DNA of 64,000 nucleotides, taken from NCBI RefSeq assembly GCF_009758125.1, contig NZ_WRXO01000001.1, positions 682,001 through 746,000 on the forward strand. The letters run 5' to 3'. A program made the translations under genes and the position numbers. The stretch comes from Chitinophaga oryziterrae (GTDB lineage Bacteria > Bacteroidota > Bacteroidia > Chitinophagales > Chitinophagaceae). Shown one piece after another: positions 41,762 through 51,463 of the stretch. The stretch's first letter is position 1, and each line of letters starts with the position of its first letter. The notes beneath the pieces are model-generated. The model searched no databases, was not told where the DNA came from, and saw only the letters and a program-made list of their open reading frames with translations.

Positions 41762-42247
41762 CTATTGGAAATCCGCGGGAAGTCCCATCTGTTTTTTCAC
41801 AACAAGAAAACCTTGAGGTACTTTCCGGAAAGTATACGAAAAACCGTATACATACTGGAATTCTAAGGAACCTTTAGTTACTTTTTCAATTTTATTACAT
41901 ATTACACCAATCCGATAATTTCCGTCTACTTCCTGGATAGGAAGAAATTCAATTACATGATGACCAATCAATGAATGGGAAGCAATAAAATCTCCATTTA
42001 TAAATCTTACCCGTGCCTGGTTCTTTTTACTCCTAACTCTTTTAGGAAGAAACCCTGTTTTGAGAAAGCGGATTTCGTCAACTTGGTTGAAGCGCTGCTC
42101 TACAAACACTTGAATGTCTTTTATCATCAATTTATATGGATGACGAGTTATAATACTTGAATCATTAGGCGAAACTGCCCTAGAAGGAACAGCCTTGAAT
42201 AAAATAATGAAAACCAGTAAAAATTTTATCATTTCTGTAAGTCTCAT
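41762..42247 (-). CDS. Small exported protein overlapping the RHS gene
   Basis: 161 aa (or 156 if started at Met6, MIKFLLVFIILFKAVP). Signal peptide with cleavage near SRA-VSP, then an alpha+beta domain (DIQVFVEQRFNQVDEIRFLK, ARVRFINGDFIASHS, YRIGVICNKIEKV, FQYVYGFSYTFRK). Its ATG overlaps the TGA of the RHS gene, so it is made with it. Position suggests an immunity or partner protein for the RHS tip; the signal peptide would place it in the periplasm, which suits a toxin acting there. No family recognised. Confidence 0.55.
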   Translation of the reverse strand: MRLTEMIKFLLVFIILFKAVPSRAVSPNDSSIITRHPYKLMIKDIQVFVEQRFNQVDEIRFLKTGFLPKRVRSKKNQARVRFINGDFIASHSLIGHHVIEFLPIQEVDGNYRIGVICNKIEKVTKGSLEFQYVYGFSYTFRKVPQGFLVVKKQMGLPADFQ

Positions 42248-45200
42248 TTTATACCAATTTTAAAAAATACTTCAAATGAAATAGTGAGAATCGTTCCCCC
42301 ACTGTTATATATTCTTACATGCTGATCTCTGGCACCTAGCACAAAATGATTCCCTTTTACTGCAGCGGCTCCCGATCGATTTTCCATGTCTTTTGCAGTA
42401 GGCAGGTCTCCATGATTAGGCTTTGAAGCATCCTCATCGCGAATATTACTTGGCTCTTGGTCAAAACGATATATCTTGAATTCCGCTTGATCTGAATTAT
42501 AATGGTAGACTACACCTTCAGGATGTACATGGTACGTTCCTTCAACCTCATCTAAAAATAAACCATTGGGATCTTCTCCACTATATGGATCCACGTTGGC
42601 CTCTTTCGCTACTAACATATCGGCATAAGCCCCTGGTTTTGCCGGGATAGCAATCTGTACACCAAGTCTTTTGCCATACATACCCCCTTCCTCATGAAAC
42701 CCACCATATTTATCATCTTTACTTGGCAAGGATGATCGTTTAATAGCTGCTTTCATCTCTTCTCTTACATTTTCTCCCGGAATTTCTACAGCTGAATTAA
42801 GTGAACCCTTATTGACATGTCCTTCACCATTTTCTCTGTTACTAACACTAATGACTGCCTTATCTTTTTCCGATGTAACCACATATATCTTACCATCATC
42901 AACTCCATCAGACCCCAGTTTAGTATTGTTCATGTCATAAAAATCTCCAGGATCCATACCATCCGGGTCAATAAACCTGATAGGGTTACCGAAAGCGTAA
43001 TTATACGGACTAAACCTTCTCATTTTGTCAGCTAATGGATCTAATACCCACCAACGGCCTAACTGAGGGTCCTGCATTCTTGCGCCATAATCGTATAATT
43101 CCAGACCACTCCCATCTTTAAACTCTCCAATCTGCAATTCTTTTCCGTTATACTTAATTTTGTTTTCAGGATAAGTGGCACTTTTAAGCGCTTTTGAAGA
43201 GATACCTGCCATTGTCAATCCATAGGGGTAGTAATGTGTGTTTTCCAGTAGCGGTCCGGTAGTATGCGCAACTAACAAATTGTCAAAATATACATTATCT
43301 CCGCTTTCATTACTGGTATAAATATAAATAAATCCTGTCTTTTTCATCACCATTCTCGATGTCCCAAGCATCTGCAAAACATCAGGAGATTGCTGAACCT
43401 GTTTCACACCGCTGTTTTCATTCACAATATTAAACTGATCATCAAACATGGCATAGTTCAAATAAGCTTTAGGTTTCAACGGATTATTCTGATCTGCATT
43501 ATTATTCTTTATTGCCTGATAAATACTACTGTTAAAACGGGAGTTGATAGCCGAGTTGGCCCCTGTGGCATTATGTGCACCATCATTCAGGCCTGTTCGG
43601 CTTATAGCCTGTAATAGAGAGTTCAGCATCTGTTCAGGTGTTGCATAGGCATTACTCTGTGTACCTCCACTTTTGTAAAAAGAAGTAACACCTATCTGAA
43701 TAGTATCTCCGGCCATTACACGTAATACCAGTGAAGGTCCTATTTTCTGGCCATTATTTGCATTCAATAAAGCCACACTTTGATTAGAACTTGTTGTGTT
43801 ATCAGCTGGGTAACCTGCAGGTAATGGTACTCTTGTTGATTCAATGTTACTAAATAGTGCATTTTCCATTCCGGACACAGCTGTTTCCATGGTTGCGGCG
43901 TACAGGCTGGTATCACTTCGTGTTCCTAACACGACTCTGGTATTACCCAGATGATCTTTTTCAAAATAATCATAAGTAAAACTTAATGGCAGCCCTGTTT
44001 TATAAACGGGCCTTATTCGTCCTTCTTCCTGGGCAATTAATTGTAAACTGTCTTGTACGTAGACAAACCCTCCTATATAATTTGTAACTGTGACTTTAGG
44101 AACACTAAATGTGCTGTCAGTAACAATCTTTTTTAATTTAGTCCCAATAGCATCATATTGATAACTAATATTACCCTTACCAATAAAACTGATGGTTGTT
44201 GGCCGGTTCAGATAGTTATAGGTAATATTACCGATTCCCTTGTTCAAATCCTGAATAAGATTTCCATTTACGTCGTACTTATAATCGTTGGCACTACGAT
44301 TCAGATCTAAAAAATCTCCAAGTTTTGTTGCCGCTGTACTACTTGTATCTGAATCTGCTACAGCTGTTAACTGATTTCCGGATGAATAAGAATAAGTGAG
44401 TTGATCAATTGCGCTGATTCTGATTCCATTCATTCCTTTCTGAGTCATGTTTTTTATATTCCCGTTAGCATCGTATTGAAGGTTGCTTACGGAGAAATCT
44501 ATTGTATCCCGTGTCCAGGCAATTGAATTGGTATTTTGCTGGGTAAAATCAGCTATTACTACTCGATTGGTACTATCGTAGTTGTAACCATATGCACGGG
44601 CTATATCATCAGCCCTGCTCTTCCACTTAGTACCAGCGATATTACCATTGTACTGATTCGAAGTAAATCCATTGTCATAGTTCAGCTCCTCGCCAAACCA
44701 GTTTGTACTGCTACCTGGTGTATTTACATATGGTCTGTTTATACCAAGTAACCAACCCCGCATATTATAAACATAAGTTAGTGAATCTATTTGGGAGCTA
44801 CCTATCACTCCTATTCGTTTTTGCTTAAGTTGACCAAGTTCATAGTAGGAATTTGATGTAATTGTTTTCCTTTGAGTAGAATCATCATTCAATTGCCTTT
44901 TTGTTTCTAGCAATCGTCCTGCAAAATCGTAAGACATCATGCTTAATAGGGTTGTCTGGGGGGTTACTCCACTGCGCGGATTTTTATGGCGCAGATAGCT
45001 ACTAAGTAGCTTTCCGTTAAAGTCGTACAGATTAGTTACAATATCTTTGCCTCCGGCAATATTGTCCGCAATAACCTGCGACACACGACCCTTATCATCA
45101 TAATAAGTTGTTGTCGTTATCCATTGATCCGAGTCAAGTACCCTCACCTTTGTTCCCGTTAACAAACCATTTGTTAAATTGCCTGGAGCAGAAGACAGAT

Positions 45201-46722
45201 ACTCTGGATATGGATTATTACCCGCCTGAGGCTTGTTAATATCTCCATTTTCATAGCTGAAAACCCCGGCATAATTATAATTATCATAAAATGTATAAGT
45301 AAGAGGAGTAAGTAAGTTAGGGTCCAGTGCTGGTAGAGGATTTGTGACAGTTAGTGTAGTGCTTCCCTGTGTACTGGCAGGATCAATTGTAGCAGTAAAT
45401 GAGGCTCCTTCCCCTGAATCAAATCCGTCCTGGAAAGTAATACTTGAGGTAGCTGTATAAGCTACACCGCCATCATAATTTGCAAGGACCAGGTCCGCTA
45501 TTCCCGGAAATGTATAACCAATATTCTGTGTACCGGAATTAACTGTATTTAAGCTCGTCTGCAATGCCGTCTGCGTAGTATTTGATTTGTAAATTGCAGT
45601 CATTGTAGGCCGGTTAAAATCATCATAGAAATTAACCATCCATTCCTGGGGATTTTTTAATCTTTGTACACCATCCTGTGCAAATACTAATCTGTCGCGT
45701 GTATCATATACCATATAATTTTCTGCTGCTCCTGGTAATTTTTTCCAGTTGATACGCCTGTGGTCATCATACCGGTACTCGAAACACAGATCGGATATAA
45801 TGGCTGCGCTTACAACCCATCCTGCTACCATGCATTTCTCAGCTGCAAGAGGTGGAATTACAAAACGTAACTCTCCTATATCATCATAGATGTAATAAGT
45901 ATTTAACCAGCCGACGTGAGCGTTACCAGGGGTATTAGATAATTTCACTTTTTTTAGTACTACATGCTCATCCTTATCCTTATACTCTATCACCTGGTTA
46001 TTTGCTTCATCAGTTATCACATTCTTAAATAATGTTCCTGCAGCATAAATTCCTCCCGCACTAATCGTATTACTAACAATGTTCCATACTCTTACAGAGT
46101 CTGAGGCATCGTTTATGAGATACTGCTTCGTTCCTGGACGGTTTCCGCCTGTTTTTGCCCAGCTGTTCCCAGGTGAATACACTTTAGATACTCTGTTTAG
46201 CGGGGATGGTTCGTATTCTGTTTCCTCATAAAAAATGCTGTCTCCTGTCATTCCTGGATTAAGGCCAGCGTCTTTATAAAAGGAACGTTGATTAACAAAT
46301 GGAGTGGATTTGAATTTCCCATCGTTTGTATTACCTGTCTGTTGAGCATATGGGTGATATTTATATTGTATCCGTCCGTAAGTGTCATATAACACAGTTT
46401 CTACCAGGTCATTTCCTGTTGCGCTTATACCCTTGGAAACTGTTTGATATATCCGTCCCAATCCATCAAAATATTGCGTCAATTGTTTTACATCCGCAAC
46501 AGTTGTACCCGCTGATTTTACAGTAGAGGTATCGGTCAACGGCTTATATGGAGTCCATGTCCTTACATAGTTAACGGTTGTATTAGTATAGGGGGAAGGA
46601 AGCGTTACAGGTGCAGCCGAAATCTTTACCGTATCTCTGGGCTTAATCTGTGCATAAGTAACAATAGAAAGGCTGTACAGAATAAGAGTGCTTGTAAGCC
46701 TGAATAACATATGATATCTCAT
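42244..46722 (-). CDS. DUF6443/RHS-repeat protein with metalloprotease-like C-terminal tip
   Basis: 1492 aa. Signal peptide (SIVTYAQ), an N-terminal DUF6443-type region (NYVRTWTPYKPLTDTSTVK, QYFDGLGRIYQTVSKG), a long run of RHS/YD repeats (YDTYGRIQYKYHPYA, YDANGNIKNMT, YKYDVNGNLIQDLNKGI), the RHS-associated core (LYDYGARMQDPQLGRWWVLD, SPYNYAFGNPIRFIDPDG) at about residue 1260, and a variable tip of about 230 residues. The tip holds GTYHVHPEG and NHGDLPTAKD, which fits the H-x-H-P ... D zinc motif of JAB/MPN-type peptidases or a DUF4329-like toxin. RHS shells encapsulate such tips. It forms a pair with the 46737 gene. Confidence 0.85.
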   Translation of the reverse strand: MRYHMLFRLTSTLILYSLSIVTYAQIKPRDTVKISAAPVTLPSPYTNTTVNYVRTWTPYKPLTDTSTVKSAGTTVADVKQLTQYFDGLGRIYQTVSKGISATGNDLVETVLYDTYGRIQYKYHPYAQQTGNTNDGKFKSTPFVNQRSFYKDAGLNPGMTGDSIFYEETEYEPSPLNRVSKVYSPGNSWAKTGGNRPGTKQYLINDASDSVRVWNIVSNTISAGGIYAAGTLFKNVITDEANNQVIEYKDKDEHVVLKKVKLSNTPGNAHVGWLNTYYIYDDIGELRFVIPPLAAEKCMVAGWVVSAAIISDLCFEYRYDDHRRINWKKLPGAAENYMVYDTRDRLVFAQDGVQRLKNPQEWMVNFYDDFNRPTMTAIYKSNTTQTALQTSLNTVNSGTQNIGYTFPGIADLVLANYDGGVAYTATSSITFQDGFDSGEGASFTATIDPASTQGSTTLTVTNPLPALDPNLLTPLTYTFYDNYNYAGVFSYENGDINKPQAGNNPYPEYLSSAPGNLTNGLLTGTKVRVLDSDQWITTTTYYDDKGRVSQVIADNIAGGKDIVTNLYDFNGKLLSSYLRHKNPRSGVTPQTTLLSMMSYDFAGRLLETKRQLNDDSTQRKTITSNSYYELGQLKQKRIGVIGSSQIDSLTYVYNMRGWLLGINRPYVNTPGSSTNWFGEELNYDNGFTSNQYNGNIAGTKWKSRADDIARAYGYNYDSTNRVVIADFTQQNTNSIAWTRDTIDFSVSNLQYDANGNIKNMTQKGMNGIRISAIDQLTYSYSSGNQLTAVADSDTSSTAATKLGDFLDLNRSANDYKYDVNGNLIQDLNKGIGNITYNYLNRPTTISFIGKGNISYQYDAIGTKLKKIVTDSTFSVPKVTVTNYIGGFVYVQDSLQLIAQEEGRIRPVYKTGLPLSFTYDYFEKDHLGNTRVVLGTRSDTSLYAATMETAVSGMENALFSNIESTRVPLPAGYPADNTTSSNQSVALLNANNGQKIGPSLVLRVMAGDTIQIGVTSFYKSGGTQSNAYATPEQMLNSLLQAISRTGLNDGAHNATGANSAINSRFNSSIYQAIKNNNADQNNPLKPKAYLNYAMFDDQFNIVNENSGVKQVQQSPDVLQMLGTSRMVMKKTGFIYIYTSNESGDNVYFDNLLVAHTTGPLLENTHYYPYGLTMAGISSKALKSATYPENKIKYNGKELQIGEFKDGSGLELYDYGARMQDPQLGRWWVLDPLADKMRRFSPYNYAFGNPIRFIDPDGMDPGDFYDMNNTKLGSDGVDDGKIYVVTSEKDKAVISVSNRENGEGHVNKGSLNSAVEIPGENVREEMKAAIKRSSLPSKDDKYGGFHEEGGMYGKRLGVQIAIPAKPGAYADMLVAKEANVDPYSGEDPNGLFLDEVEGTYHVHPEGVVYHYNSDQAEFKIYRFDQEPSNIRDEDASKPNHGDLPTAKDMENRSGAAAVKGNHFVLGARDQHVRIYNSGGTILTISFEVFFKIGIK

Positions 46723-46736
46723 AAAATAATCTTCAA

Positions 46737-49700
46737 TTATTGATTGACAGGAACCTGATACTGATAATCATAAAACTTAAGGATTTTGCCGTCATTGTCT
46801 TTGACGACCTTCAGTCTGCCCTGGCTGTCAAATAGATAATAAAGTGCTCTTCCTTTTGAATTTACAGAAGTTGTCATTCCTATCCACGGTATGAAAGTAT
46901 AGGTATTCACAAAGCCTCTGCCTACAAGGCCGTTACGCACTTTGGTCACTTCATCTTTAATTGTCTGATCTGAGGGTAGTGCACTATTTACCAGGTTAGT
47001 ATTGAGATAAGATATAGCGTCTGCATAGTTCACGCCTACCACCTTCGCTATGGGATATTTGTTCTTGTATCCCCATATATAGGATTCGACTACTCCATTG
47101 GCTTTTACAAGTTGCTGAAGATTACCGAACGTATCATATTTCTGATAAGTTGTTTTAATAATAGAATTAGATGTACCTGACTTTTCTTCTACGGAAGAAG
47201 GTAATGGAAGCTGCCCAAAAAGTAAGTAATTTGTTTTATCATTTTTAACGAACTGATTGCTTCGATATTGATCCTCCTGAATAATTGGAAGTATATTTCT
47301 GCTGACCATAGTATCATAAACTGGCGTTCCTGCAAAATCCTGGGGGTATTTTCTCAATAGTTGAATTAATCTTCCTTTACTGTCCAAAGATGCAATTGTA
47401 GTTGGCTGTACATGATCAAGATTGGCATAGGAATATTGAACACTATCAATTAAAGTTTGATTATTACCGCCATAATAGAACTTCTTTTGCTGGTCCAGCC
47501 TTACCCATGTGCTTTTACACTCAAAAGTCTCATAAATAAATTCTGCCGGAAATGTAAGTCCCGCATTTGATAATTCCGTCTTAAGGTATCTTAATCTGAA
47601 ATTAGGCACTAATTCTTCATGTTCCTGGGGATACCCTGGTGTTAACATTGCCTGTGGATGAAAATTTGTTTTATAAACAGCTTGTTCTTTTTCTACTACG
47701 ATCCAGCTGGTTGTAGCTGGATTATACTGTTCTGTTATGCTTTCAATTTGTTTCCCTCTGCACCATTCAGGAGTTCCAGGTACAGAAATATCTCCAATTA
47801 AGTCAGATGGTTTAATAGAGAATTTATATTTCTTCCTGCCTACCAATCCCAATGAATCTTTTTTCACCGTTACGTATTGGTATCCAATAGGATTTTCATT
47901 GAGATCAGTTCCAAGATCCGGATAAGAGGAGGAAGACAGCACATTATAAGAGCACTCTGTAAAAGATGAAGCACTCGCCGTCCTGGTATAAAAAGAATTA
48001 ATAAGACCTGGCGATTTATGTGTATAGGTTATACTTGACTTAGTCGTGTTGGGAATATTATAATCATAAAAAGTACTTTTTTCAGCTCCGGTGGTGCTTA
48101 TATCTGTCATTTTGGCAATCCTGACTCCACCAACAATAACAACTTCTTTCGTGTTATAAGTACTATCAACTGTGCTACTGATGCCAATTGATTTAACAAC
48201 ATTTGCATTAGTGTTGTTGATAGCAATTATATAAGTACCATTGTTAAGTGCCCGGGAAAGGCTATTAAACCCTGGGGTTGTTAAAGATAATATCGTACCA
48301 TCAGGGTATTGAATACTGCCTGTAGAACGATCTGTACTGCTTTCGGAAACATAGTAGGATATAGTACAATTTCTGCTGATACCACTAAGTACGACAGTAT
48401 CTCTGAAAGACCTTCCCAGCCCTGTTCCAGTATACCCGAGGTATAGCGTTTTTGTCACCGCGGCTGTATGCTGTACAAACTGAGAATCGGTATGAGGCTC
48501 ATAACGAAATGATGTACTTCCCCCTGTAGGGTACATCATTTTCTCAAGTAAAAATGCAGTTTTGAAGTTGCTGATAGATGTTCTGTTGGCTCCCCTTCCA
48601 TCGGGATAAAGTTCTTTGGGTATTAAAGAGGTATTTGCATTTTTCTGATTATAATATCCCCATAAATCCTGTGCAAAAGACAAACGTGCAGGTAACAACT
48701 CGCGTTCATTATAATTAAAAACATAGCTTCCTACACCTTCTTCGCTCACACTAGTGAGTTTCAATCTTGAGTTTAGAGACTGATCGTCAATTGACTGAGT
48801 AGTATTATAAGCCTGAGTTCTAAAGTAATCATGACTCAATGTAAACCGTTTTTGCAATACGGAATTACAATAAACCTCAATACTTTTCAGCCTGTTACCA
48901 TATCTTATATTGTCAAGAGCGATGTCTTCTCTTGTTGTTATATCATAATTAAAATTTATAACGAGCGAACTATCATCAAATGTAATTGTCTTAAGTCGAC
49001 GCTGTTGACTTAAGCTGATCATTTGACATAGTCTGTCTTTAGAATCAAGCAGGGAACATTGACCACTGGGCTGGCTGGCAGGAGATACATATCTTGTCTC
49101 ATCCATGCCTACCGGATATTTTAGATCAATAGATTCATAAGAAAAGTTAATCTTCCTGCCATTTGCAGTTGTAATCTGAGATAGACTGCTGCCAGTGATA
49201 TTATTAGTGCTGGAGCCCCTTAAATTACTAACTCCTACAGAGCAACGTTGTGTAGTAGAGATCGTTTCCGGATCAGCAAAAACATATTCTACACCTTTAG
49301 TATCCCGGATACGGTATCCATTCTGTTTTGTTATTTTTAGGTTGCTATAAGGAACCTGAATTATTCTTGTAAGATCATTGTTCATGAAGAATTTTCCCGA
49401 ATAATCACCTACCGTGTAATAATAAATATCCTGCTCTGTATCATAATTGTTGTCAATCATAAATTTGGCCCATTCATAATCACTTCTACCTCCACCTGTG
49501 GGTAATGTCTGATCATCAGGAGAAAAATCATTATAATTCGCGAGGACATAACGGTTAGCGAGGTTATCGGATCTTCCTCTCACACTTATTGCAATATTAC
49601 CGCCTGCGAATAATGACCAACCTAGTCCTACAGCACTTGACATTTCATCTACCTTAAACCCCGATGCATTGTATTTGAGTGATATCGGCAATGAAAAATT

Positions 49701-49910
49701 ATCAACTGATATCGTATATATGGGTATACCTATATTAGGCACCCCATTAAAGAGATTTGACTGAATATCTCCATATTCCGCAATCTTTGCTACATCAGGA
49801 GTGGGGGGAACTACTACTATATTATTAGGAGTACCATCATCCCCTTTCTGACCATAACTATAAATGGCTATGATGAGTATATTAAAAACCATTAAACCAA
49901 ATGTCTTCAT
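46737..49910 (-). CDS. RHS-associated shell protein (SpvB/YD-repeat type), partner of DUF6443 protein
   Basis: 1057 aa. Signal peptide, then LFNGVPNIGIPIYTISVDNF SLPI and GLGWSLFAGGNIAISVRGR, the typical start of SpvB-like beta-propeller/YD-repeat proteins of Bacteroidota. The C-terminus reaches RHS-like strands (ALYYLFDSQGRLKVVKDNDG KILKFYDYQYQ). It precedes the DUF6443 RHS gene by 14 bp, and such pairs recall the B and C components of Tc toxin cocoons. No C-terminal toxin tip here. Signal peptides on both imply export by Sec and, in Bacteroidota, perhaps a further route to the surface. Confidence 0.8.
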   Translation of the reverse strand: MKTFGLMVFNILIIAIYSYGQKGDDGTPNNIVVVPPTPDVAKIAEYGDIQSNLFNGVPNIGIPIYTISVDNFSLPISLKYNASGFKVDEMSSAVGLGWSLFAGGNIAISVRGRSDNLANRYVLANYNDFSPDDQTLPTGGGRSDYEWAKFMIDNNYDTEQDIYYYTVGDYSGKFFMNNDLTRIIQVPYSNLKITKQNGYRIRDTKGVEYVFADPETISTTQRCSVGVSNLRGSSTNNITGSSLSQITTANGRKINFSYESIDLKYPVGMDETRYVSPASQPSGQCSLLDSKDRLCQMISLSQQRRLKTITFDDSSLVINFNYDITTREDIALDNIRYGNRLKSIEVYCNSVLQKRFTLSHDYFRTQAYNTTQSIDDQSLNSRLKLTSVSEEGVGSYVFNYNERELLPARLSFAQDLWGYYNQKNANTSLIPKELYPDGRGANRTSISNFKTAFLLEKMMYPTGGSTSFRYEPHTDSQFVQHTAAVTKTLYLGYTGTGLGRSFRDTVVLSGISRNCTISYYVSESSTDRSTGSIQYPDGTILSLTTPGFNSLSRALNNGTYIIAINNTNANVVKSIGISSTVDSTYNTKEVVIVGGVRIAKMTDISTTGAEKSTFYDYNIPNTTKSSITYTHKSPGLINSFYTRTASASSFTECSYNVLSSSSYPDLGTDLNENPIGYQYVTVKKDSLGLVGRKKYKFSIKPSDLIGDISVPGTPEWCRGKQIESITEQYNPATTSWIVVEKEQAVYKTNFHPQAMLTPGYPQEHEELVPNFRLRYLKTELSNAGLTFPAEFIYETFECKSTWVRLDQQKKFYYGGNNQTLIDSVQYSYANLDHVQPTTIASLDSKGRLIQLLRKYPQDFAGTPVYDTMVSRNILPIIQEDQYRSNQFVKNDKTNYLLFGQLPLPSSVEEKSGTSNSIIKTTYQKYDTFGNLQQLVKANGVVESYIWGYKNKYPIAKVVGVNYADAISYLNTNLVNSALPSDQTIKDEVTKVRNGLVGRGFVNTYTFIPWIGMTTSVNSKGRALYYLFDSQGRLKVVKDNDGKILKFYDYQYQVPVNQ

Positions 49911-50155
49911 GCCAATTTATATTTTCTGTTAATTATCATTATTGAAATTTTTATACGCGAAGCCTTTTGATCATCTTTATGATGAAATGCAGCAGTTATT
50001 GAAATTGGAAAATTTCTCTTCTTAATTGAAGTGACATGATGAGTTACACATAAAAAGATATAGGCAACGAACAATGCAGGTATAATAAGGAACATACTGA
50101 TTAGAATATAGGGCAAAACTGTCAATCTAAAAGTTGTACATAGCCAACAGGGCAA
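49907..50155 (-). CDS. Small predicted membrane protein upstream of the RHS pair (doubtful)
   Basis: 82 aa with one or two hydrophobic segments (LTVLPYILISMFLIIPALFV AYIFLC), followed by a basic tail. Its stop overlaps the ATG of the 46737 gene (ATGA), which is the main argument that it is translated. The initiator region MPCWLCTTFR is unusual and no family is recognised. Confidence 0.35.
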   Translation of the reverse strand: MPCWLCTTFRLTVLPYILISMFLIIPALFVAYIFLCVTHHVTSIKKRNFPISITAAFHHKDDQKASRIKISIMIINRKYKLA

Positions 50156-50490
50156 AAATATTTATCCTTCCTGATGAATGCAATAACACATTCGTTTATG
50201 ATGGTCGGATAAGCCTCTGATTTTGATTTACTTTGCAAAATCTTTTACAGGGTCATATACTATAACTCTTTTCGCATGACAGTGACAGTAATAAATGCTT
50301 ATTATACTCTTTCTTATGGTCACTGCTTTCGAGTTCGAATATCAAATACACAGTATAAATTCCAAGTTTTACTTCTGCGGTGAACATTGAAATAGCTGCC
50401 AGTTGCTCAGCGTTTTTTAGATATTTCTGACATTATAGTGTACCGCTTTCAACTTGATCCAACAAAGTGATAATCCGATCAGACTAAACA
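50156..50490. other. Upstream region of the RHS locus
   Basis: About 335 bp between the small membrane ORF and the tRNA-Asp terminator. It should hold the RHS operon promoter on the minus strand; nothing distinctive is seen. Confidence 0.3.
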
Positions 50491-50522
50491 AAAGCCTTCA
50501 AATCTTTCGACTTGAAGGCTTA
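50491..50522 (-). terminator. Terminator of tRNA-Asp
   Basis: Minus-strand hairpin AAGCCTTCAAG / TTTGAAGGCTT with loop GAAA-type and a following TTTTGTTT. The same hairpin plus GCTTTAAAGCTTGC recurs with changes in front of intergenic repeats at 22025, 28831 and 41611. Confidence 0.8.
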
Positions 50523-50529
50523 AAGCTTG

Positions 50530-50603
50530 CGGACCAGACGGGACTCGAACCCGCGACCTCCGCCGTGACAGGGCGGCATTCTAACCAACTGAACTACTGA
50601 TCC
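50530..50603 (-). tRNA. tRNA-Asp (anticodon GTC)
   Basis: The minus strand folds into a full cloverleaf of 74 nt: acceptor GGATCAG / CTGGTCC with discriminator G, D arm AGTTCAGTTGGTTAGAA, anticodon loop CTGTCAC flanked by CCGCC and GGCGG, T arm GCGGGTTCGAGTCCCGT. CCA is not encoded. The anticodon GTC reads Asp. Confidence 0.95.
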
Positions 50604-50692
50604 TTCCCGTTTTGGGATTGCAAATATTGGATAAATATTTCAATCACGCAAATAAATTTATTTCCTTTTAAAAGAGCATGTAAAAATTGTAA

Positions 50693-50722
50693 TTGACAAG
50701 GTCAAAACTGTACATTTATAAT
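50693..50722 (+). promoter_or_regulatory. Possible promoter upstream of the second ECF sigma gene
   Basis: TTGACA (50693-50698) and TATAAT (50717-50722) with an 18-bp spacer, 80 bp before the sigma gene. This is an E. coli-type sigma-70 pattern and may be fortuitous in a Bacteroidota genome. Confidence 0.3.
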
Positions 50723-50803
50723 ACATGCAGTTATGGGAAAAGCAGCTGTAAGGGACATTTTCTTTAGTTTTACAGCCTGGGGTAGCTTAAATGTTCAATT
50801 GAT

Positions 50804-51394
50804 ATGGATCGTATGCCGTTGGAGGAAGAGGTATTGTTAAGGATGAAGCAGGGGGATGAGTCAGCATTCACAACTATTTACCGGCATTATCACTCTTCGC
50901 TTTATATATACCTGTTACGGTTTTGCAAGATCCCTTCCCTTGCAGAAGATCTTGTTCATGACGTTTTTCTGAAAGTATGGGAGATAAGGGACCGCATTAA
51001 CCCTGAATTGTCCTTTACGGGATACCTGTACCGCATTGCGCGTAATCATGTCATTAAAACGATCGATAAACTCGCTACCGACCAGCTACTGAGAGAACAA
51101 CTGTTTAGTCAGCTCGATGAACCTGCTGATGCTCATCCTGAACAACTCATTAGAGCGAAAGAATACGACCGCCTCTTTCATGAAGCGCTTACACATATGC
51201 CTCCCCAACGCCTGAAAGTATTTACCCTCTGCCGGCAGGAAGGAAAAAGTTATGAGGAGGCCGCTGAAATCCTGGGCGTTTCCCGCAATGCCATCAAAAA
51301 ACACATGGTCCTGAGTATGCGTTTTATATACGATTATGTACACCGCTATGGTGATATCCTCCTGGCCGTATACCTGGTCAGAAAGTTTTTTTAA
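50804..51394 (+). CDS. ECF-type sigma factor for the beta-glucan locus
   Basis: 196 aa with region 2 (FTTIYRHYHSSLYIYLLRFC, AEDLVHDVFLKVWEI) and region 4 (LCRQEGKSYEEAAEILGVSR NAIKKH). It starts the plus-strand unit sigma / FecR / SusC / SusD / lipoprotein / GH16 / GH30 / GH30 and should switch on its SusC gene when FecR is relieved. MDRMPLEEE or the Met three codons later are both possible starts. Confidence 0.95.
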   Translation: MDRMPLEEEVLLRMKQGDESAFTTIYRHYHSSLYIYLLRFCKIPSLAEDLVHDVFLKVWEIRDRINPELSFTGYLYRIARNHVIKTIDKLATDQLLREQLFSQLDEPADAHPEQLIRAKEYDRLFHEALTHMPPQRLKVFTLCRQEGKSYEEAAEILGVSRNAIKKHMVLSMRFIYDYVHRYGDILLAVYLVRKFF

Positions 51395-51463
51395 CTTTTT
51401 TTTAAGAAGAGGGTACCCTATCTCCTTATTTCCGGATATTATATATACAGATACTTGTCACCT

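Noticed and set aside
43390..43614. Several plus-strand ORFs of 60-75 codons inside the RHS genes
   Set aside because: They are antisense shadows of the long RHS coding regions.
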